Of a stretch of 64,000 nt of DNA, positions 59,065 to 64,000 are shown in pieces. Source of the stretch: Bacteroides sp. (GTDB taxonomy: Bacteria; Bacteroidota; Bacteroidia; Bacteroidales; Muribaculaceae); contig JAAVDJ010000043.1 of the NCBI GenBank assembly GCA_014801875.1, positions 1 through 64,000 on the forward strand, read 5' to 3'. The notes under the pieces are model-generated. The model did no database searches. It worked only from the letters and a program-made list of their open reading frames with translations, and was not told the origin of the DNA. Each line of letters begins with the position of its first letter. Positions within the stretch are counted from its first letter, which is position 1. The translations under genes and the position numbers were made by a program.

Positions 59065-59325
59065 ATGAGTTTAAATGACAAATTCTTAAAAGTTCATGTT
59101 ATGTTAGCCGCTGGAATTATTATATTTATCACAGGACTGACGTTGCGCCTTATCCTTAATCTGTCAGCCCACTATGAAAAAGACATTCTCTCCCCTCGGA
59201 GAATGAGTGAGAGAATTTCTGCCCTTGACCTTATCTTTGCCAAAAGAAGGATGCTCCTTGTTGATGCGAACATCCTTATGGTGGCCGGTCTGCTCACATT
59301 CCTAATTACCGGAATATTCAACTGA
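59065..59325 (+). CDS. Small hypothetical membrane protein
   Basis: 86 aa with N- and C-terminal hydrophobic segments; terminator at 59331-59366. Confidence 0.6.
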   Translation: MSLNDKFLKVHVMLAAGIIIFITGLTLRLILNLSAHYEKDILSPRRMSERISALDLIFAKRRMLLVDANILMVAGLLTFLITGIFN

Positions 59326-59330
59326 TACAA

Positions 59331-59366
59331 AGAAAGCCTGTCGGATTTTGATCCGACAGGCTTTCT
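59331..59366. terminator. Bidirectional terminator
   Basis: AGAAAGCCTGTCGGAT-TTTG-ATCCGACAGGCTTTCT 16-bp perfect stem between convergent genes. Confidence 0.88.
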
Positions 59367-59389
59367 GTTTTCCTTATTAAAACTTGGCT

Positions 59390-59818
59390 TTATGCCTCTG
59401 TCTCTTCTGTTGCCTCTTCAGTTTCCTCCTCTACGGTGAATTTGGTCATACCGTCTTCCACCAGAATATTATACCAGGTGAAGAGTTTCTTTATGTCGTT
59501 GTCATAGACACGATCTTTGTCAAAATCGGGAAGCACCACCTCAAACTCCTCGCGAAGTTTTCCATCTTTCACGAGACCTTTAACGTCTACTACCTTACCG
59601 TCATTGTGTGCATACACAAGATCAAGAATCTCACCCAATGGCTTGTCTCCTTCATCTGTGTACATCGATATGTCGCCAAGCGACACAACCTTGTCGCGGG
59701 CATGAGCCGGAAAACGTTTTTTGCTTTTCAGATCCTCTACGATGAGCGTCTTGCTGCCATGTGAAACTATGCGGAAAAGACCGGGTTTTCCGGTAATCGC
59801 CAATATCTCTCTAAGCAT
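59390..59818 (-). CDS. DUF5606-like conserved Bacteroidetes protein
   Basis: 'MLREILAITGKPGLFRIVSHGSKTLIVEDLKSKKRFPAHARDKVVSLGDISMYT'; acidic C-terminus. Confidence 0.75.
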   Translation of the reverse strand: MLREILAITGKPGLFRIVSHGSKTLIVEDLKSKKRFPAHARDKVVSLGDISMYTDEGDKPLGEILDLVYAHNDGKVVDVKGLVKDGKLREEFEVVLPDFDKDRVYDNDIKKLFTWYNILVEDGMTKFTVEEETEEATEETEA

Positions 59819-59856
59819 TTTATATATTATTTATGGTTTTTATATTTTAATCTTAA

Positions 59857-60441
59857 TTATAATCTGTCGGATGATGCGAGCAACGCCGATGTTTCGTTAA
59901 GAAGTGAGGCTTCATCAGTATTTTCGATTCTCCTTGTCTTTTCCACGGGTAGCATCTGGAACTCCCCCCTTTGGGTCTCTATCCTCTCCATAACTTTCTC
60001 CCGAGTCATCCCGTTTCGTCTCTCCACCCTCGCTATCCTCAGCTCTTCCGGGGCGTCGACAAGCCATACTTCATCTACCAACGGTAAAAATCCGCCTGTC
60101 GCAAGAATAGCTGACTCAACGAATACATCTCCCCCGCTACCCTCGGCGAATTTAAGAAAATCCTTCCTCACGGCCTTATGGACGCAACCGTTGACCGCCT
60201 CCCTTATTTCGCTGTCATTGAAGATTCTTTCCGCAATATATCCCCGGTCGAGTTTTCCATCGATGTAAGCTCGATCTCCAAGGATTCCTCTCAGTCCTTC
60301 AGACAACTTTTCATCGCCTTCCATAAGGCGTTTCGCCTCTGTATCGCAGTCATAGACCTTATAACCACGCAGACGCAACAGACGTGAAACAACGCTTTTC
60401 CCGGCTCCTATACCTCCGGTTATTCCGATCCTTCTTCCCAT
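59857..60441 (-). CDS. coaE: Dephospho-CoA kinase
   Basis: 'RIGITGGIGAGKSVVSRLLRLRGYKVYDCDTEAKRLM'. Confidence 0.95.
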   Translation of the reverse strand: MGRRIGITGGIGAGKSVVSRLLRLRGYKVYDCDTEAKRLMEGDEKLSEGLRGILGDRAYIDGKLDRGYIAERIFNDSEIREAVNGCVHKAVRKDFLKFAEGSGGDVFVESAILATGGFLPLVDEVWLVDAPEELRIARVERRNGMTREKVMERIETQRGEFQMLPVEKTRRIENTDEASLLNETSALLASSDRL

Positions 60442-60443
60442 GT

Positions 60444-61421
60444 CTATTGCTTTACGATGGTGTATTCCACTGAGTCATTCCTCAGAGAGAGATTCAGAAG
60501 TTTATCGGGAAAACTCTTCACTTCCACATGTAGCTTCCCATTGCGAGACCTGGCGATGCCGTTGAAATCCACTTCCAGATGAATAAATTCATCGAAATCA
60601 TCGTCAAGACGACTCATAGCCACATAATACTCAACCGGCACCTTTGAGGGGAAAAGCAGCAGGCTCTCCCCTTCCGGCACATTGACGGGGGTTAATGTAA
60701 TTAGTGCTACTTTCTTGACCAATGGTTCAATGGGAAACTCCACCTTCACCTTGGCCGGGATGATTCGCGCCCCTTTGATACGGCGGATATTGACCTCCTT
60801 AACAGTGCTCTCTGATATATTATCCAAGGTGATTGTCTCGGTGACAACTTTATGGATGGTGTCAAGAAGTTCCTTATCTCCATAAACCAACACGTTGGAT
60901 GGAGAGACTTTCACCTCTTTTTCCATCGTGAAACCTAATGAAGGTGTGACATGTGCCACAACCTGCACCGGAACCCTTCTCCCCTTGTTTTCCGTATAGA
61001 CAAGATGGAGAGAATCAAGTGAGACACTTGCAATCTGGGCAGTGCCTCCAAAGACTGCTTTAAGGGAGGAATTAAGATCGCTCTTCGAGAAGCGGAGCAC
61101 TCCGTTTTCCGCATATTCGCGAAAATTGATGTTTACCGTCGGAGGTCTCAGATACCCGTTCCGCCAAAGGTTTGTGCCCCTATCGTTGACACTTACATGG
61201 ATTTTTTCGGGAAGATCGCTGATGAAGGTTACGGTATCGGGCACGTTGGTGATATGTATGCGGACATTAAAATTGTCCTGAACGCTATCGTTAAGAGCAA
61301 GAATAAACCAGAACAAGGCACTGATCACCACAAAAACCATGAAGACCATTACGTTATGAAAGGATGAGGTCTCTTTCAACTGACCCCATCGTTCCCGGAG
61401 CTTGTTCACTTTTTCTCCCAT
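60444..61421 (-). CDS. YbbR/CdaR-like domain protein
   Basis: N-terminal TM helix, YbbR-like repeats 'VPVQVVAHVTPSLGFTMEKEVKVSPSNVLVYGDKELLDTIHKVVTETITLDNI'. Confidence 0.82.
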   Translation of the reverse strand: MGEKVNKLRERWGQLKETSSFHNVMVFMVFVVISALFWFILALNDSVQDNFNVRIHITNVPDTVTFISDLPEKIHVSVNDRGTNLWRNGYLRPPTVNINFREYAENGVLRFSKSDLNSSLKAVFGGTAQIASVSLDSLHLVYTENKGRRVPVQVVAHVTPSLGFTMEKEVKVSPSNVLVYGDKELLDTIHKVVTETITLDNISESTVKEVNIRRIKGARIIPAKVKVEFPIEPLVKKVALITLTPVNVPEGESLLLFPSKVPVEYYVAMSRLDDDFDEFIHLEVDFNGIARSRNGKLHVEVKSFPDKLLNLSLRNDSVEYTIVKQ

Positions 61422-61446
61422 AGCGCACCCGTCACTCCGTTCCTAC

Positions 61447-61770
61447 TTACTTCTTGGCAGCGTTGTCCTGAGATACGGCGGGGAAGACAGATGCTTTGTC
61501 AACCTTGATGCTCACACCGTTAGCGACCTCCATGATGACTGTGAGGTCTGAAATCTCCTTCAGTTTGCCATGGATTCCACCGGCAGTCACGACGCGGTCG
61601 CCTACTTGCATGGCCTCACGCGCTTTCTTTATCTCTTTCTGTTTCTTTGACTGTGGACGGATCATGAAGAAATAAAATATCACAATCATGGCCACTATCA
61701 TGAGCATGCCGCTCAGGCCGCCGCCGGCTGCCTGATCCTGAAGAAGAGGCATTGCGTTAAGTATATTCAT
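61447..61770 (-). CDS. yajC: Preprotein translocase subunit YajC
   Basis: 'MIVIFYFFMIRPQSKKQKEIKKAREAMQVGDRVVTAGGIHGKL'. Confidence 0.95.
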   Translation of the reverse strand: MNILNAMPLLQDQAAGGGLSGMLMIVAMIVIFYFFMIRPQSKKQKEIKKAREAMQVGDRVVTAGGIHGKLKEISDLTVIMEVANGVSIKVDKASVFPAVSQDNAAKK

Positions 61771-61804
61771 CTTGTTTGTTGGTATTGGTTTATTGTTTTA
61801 GTTG

Positions 61805-63205
61805 TCATTTATTGATTTTCCCCTCTTCCCTCAGCTTGTTGGTAATCGAGTAGAGGATACCGTTAAGGAAGGCGCCACTCTTGGCGGTGCTGTAGCTTTT
61901 CGCTATCTCGATATATTCGTTTATGCTCACAGCAAGAGGAATCTTCGGGAAGTTGATTATCTCGGCCAATGCTGTCATCGCTATGACGACATCCATGAAT
62001 GCGAGCCTGTCCGCATCCCATTTATCCTTCTTGATGGTGTCGTGGATATAACGGCGGTAAACATCCTTGTTCTTTACGACCTCTGAAAAGAGCTGGCGGC
62101 CAAAAGAGGCGTCTTCATCATCCTTATACATCGGGAGAATGGGATGGCAATCCGGCCCGCTTTCCTCGAATCTCTTGAGGGTTTTGAGGAAGAATGTCCC
62201 TATTATCTCCAAATCATCGTTCCAAAAGACTGATTGCGTTTCAAGCGTCTCGAGAAATTCCTCACTATGGAATATGATATGTTTGAAAACATTTCTCCAG
62301 AATTCACAGTCGGTGTGATAATCTGTCTCCGGGAAATTCATGTAATCGTAATATATATCCGACTCCATAATCTCCTTGAGAAGCCTTTCAAGCATCACCC
62401 TTTCATCAGGGAGCCATGAAAGCTTGTTGCGCTCCACATAATCATTAATATCGGGGTCATTTCGCAACGCTTCGACGAGTTGATTATCAACAAACCGCAT
62501 ATTCGGGTTTAGGTCTTCATCCGTAGGCACATATTTGTTGCGGTTGTCGTCAAGCTGCATCTCCCTGAGATTGGTAAGTTCGACGGGAAGGATAAGGAGA
62601 CGGAAATAGAGCTCACGCGCCTTATCCATGCTCTTGGCGAGTGTGCGCAAGGCGTCGTCAATATTGTCGCGCGATGAATAGAAATTTTCAAAAGTGGTCT
62701 GCATCATCTCCCTCATCCTGTCCACACCACGCAACGTGTAGTTTTCACGACGAGTGAAAAGATTGTTGAGAAGAGGGTTCACCATTATGACAAGGTTGAA
62801 GAGACGTTCCCACACCTGGTCGTCGTCACCTTGGTCAGCGTCCATATTCTTGATATAGTTCTTGTAGACGCCGCTTTCCTTTACGGCATCAACCACAGAG
62901 CTGACAGCCCCTTCCAAAGGGAATGCCTCGTAGCGATATTTTCCAAGAAGTGATTTCAGCTTTTCGTCGGCAAGAATCTTCTTTATAAACCGTGTGTCCT
63001 CAAGCGGACGGTAGCCTCCTCTCTTCTCAATTTCTTCAGCCACCCTCACCATTAGCACGAGCATGTCGAGATAAAGGCTATAGGCGAATCTTTTCTCCTT
63101 CGTCGGCGCAGACGGTTGAGATTCCAGCATGAAATGGTTTTCAATCAATAAGTAGGAATAAAGGAGCTGAATCACCTTTATTCTAATCAACACACGATTT
63201 ATCAT
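61805..63205 (-). CDS. nusB: Transcription antitermination factor NusB (long N-terminal extension)
   Basis: C-terminal 'DRLAFMDVVIAMTALAEIINFPKIPLAVSINEYIEIAKSYSTAKSGAFLNGILYSI'; N-terminal 'RVLIRIKVIQLLYSYL'. Confidence 0.88.
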   Translation of the reverse strand: MINRVLIRIKVIQLLYSYLLIENHFMLESQPSAPTKEKRFAYSLYLDMLVLMVRVAEEIEKRGGYRPLEDTRFIKKILADEKLKSLLGKYRYEAFPLEGAVSSVVDAVKESGVYKNYIKNMDADQGDDDQVWERLFNLVIMVNPLLNNLFTRRENYTLRGVDRMREMMQTTFENFYSSRDNIDDALRTLAKSMDKARELYFRLLILPVELTNLREMQLDDNRNKYVPTDEDLNPNMRFVDNQLVEALRNDPDINDYVERNKLSWLPDERVMLERLLKEIMESDIYYDYMNFPETDYHTDCEFWRNVFKHIIFHSEEFLETLETQSVFWNDDLEIIGTFFLKTLKRFEESGPDCHPILPMYKDDEDASFGRQLFSEVVKNKDVYRRYIHDTIKKDKWDADRLAFMDVVIAMTALAEIINFPKIPLAVSINEYIEIAKSYSTAKSGAFLNGILYSITNKLREEGKINK

Positions 63206-63284
63206 AACTCTTTATGGTCGTTTGTAATCTTATCTTGCCTGCTTTCTCGCTTTAAGGAAGGTTGAAGCAGACGTTTTTACGGTG

Positions 63285-63292
63285 CAAAATTA
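63285..63292 (-). promoter_or_regulatory. -7 element TAATTTTG upstream of nusB
   Basis: Reverse complement of CAAAATTA. Confidence 0.4.
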
Positions 63293-63358
63293 ACCTAAAA
63301 GACTCAATATTCCAAAAATATACCGCTATTTTTATATTTTAACTTTTTTCATAAAAGT

Positions 63359-63396
63359 AATCGGGGAGGAAAACTTTAAAGTTTTCCTCCCCGATT
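63359..63396 (-). terminator. 38-bp perfect palindrome downstream of the alpha-amylase gene
   Basis: AATCGGGGAGGAAAACTTT|AAAGTTTTCCTCCCCGATT. Confidence 0.82.
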
Positions 63397-63428
63397 CAGT
63401 TAATATATCCTATGTTTTACAGCCCGGA

Positions 63429-64000
63429 TTAATTCATTTTGATGAATGCAGGCACCCAGGCCTTCACACTGACTGTGCTCGAAACTGTTCCGCCGTTGAT
63501 AAGGTCTGTGCCTGTGCCTCCAATAGAAACATTGGCATCTATCGAAGTGAACACCACAACAACCTTATTGCCTGTCTGTGCATCTGTCTTGGTGATCACC
63601 TCCACATTATTACCTTGTGACTGACGGGTCACGGTGCCTCTCCAGAGTGCCGGATTTTCTGCGCGAGCCTTGAACACCTTCGCCACATAATCATGCACCA
63701 TCTGTTCGTTAGCGTTGAATCCGGTGATGCGTCCCGACGTACGGGCCCAGTTGTCAGGATTACCATTGCCTGTGCTTTTCCCGCTCTTATCGCCGATTTC
63801 GTCGCCGTAGTATGTGCAGGTAGGTCCGCTATACGCTGCCACTGCCGCATGGCGTGTCATGAGTCCCTTGGGATTTGAATTTATATCCACATAGTCGCCC
63901 ACGCGATCGGTGTCATGGTTGCTGAGGAAGATGGTGGGATTCACCCCTGAATCGCGGTATCCGCGCGAAGCGGCATCGTTTGAAAGAAACCATCCGCAGC
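63429..64000 (-). CDS. GH13 alpha-amylase family protein, C-terminal part (5' end beyond window)
   Basis: Frame stays open past the ORF-track start to the window edge ('...GWFLSNDAASRGYRDSGVNPTIFLSNHDTDRVGDY'); 'FLSNHDTDR' conserved region IV; 'YYGDEIGDKSG'. Confidence 0.88.
   Translation of the reverse strand, partial: CGWFLSNDAASRGYRDSGVNPTIFLSNHDTDRVGDYVDINSNPKGLMTRHAAVAAYSGPTCTYYGDEIGDKSGKSTGNGNPDNWARTSGRITGFNANEQMVHDYVAKVFKARAENPALWRGTVTRQSQGNNVEVITKTDAQTGNKVVVVFTSIDANVSIGGTGTDLINGGTVSSTVSVKAWVPAFIKMN

Noticed and set aside
1-64000. CRISPR arrays, rRNA, intact IS elements, integrases
   Set aside because: No regularly spaced repeats, rRNA stretches or transposase/integrase ORFs seen; repeated hairpins are single intergenic terminators.

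Overview
This 64 kb window looks like a Bacteroidales chromosome, possibly Muribaculaceae-like. That placement is inferred from protein content and from TAnnTTTG-type promoters, not from a search. Most of it is ordinary: a C10-peptidase/LRR giant surface protein, tricorn-type protease, dnaE, trxA, NlpC/P60, HtrA/DegP, a primary sigma factor, glutaminase, M3 and M16 peptidases, a LuxR-type regulator with a hemerythrin-like partner, 5-FTHF cyclo-ligase, CtpA/S41, dCMP deaminase, trxB, a LolA-like protein, ftsK, L,D-transpeptidase, dxs, trkA/trkH, maeB (malic enzyme-PTA), nrdD/nrdG, coaE, a YbbR protein, yajC, nusB and the 3' part of a GH13 alpha-amylase. The standout is an AT-richer, self-contained, minus-strand cassette at about 41779-52070. 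It reads as a single six-gene operon: XRE regulator, type III res, type III mod, a 1133-aa HD-domain + Hsp90-like (GHKL) ATPase fusion, RhuM, and a BRO-N-like/Fic fusion. It has its own candidate promoter and terminator. I judge this the best candidate for an undescribed composite defence/conflict system. Other leads are a DinD C-terminal relic at the left end, a hemerythrin-like protein that appears to have lost its metal ligands, an unlisted 51-aa ORF downstream of trkH, very long perfect hairpins, and an orphan promoter. I saw no tRNA, rRNA, CRISPR array or intact transposon. No searches or computations were run.
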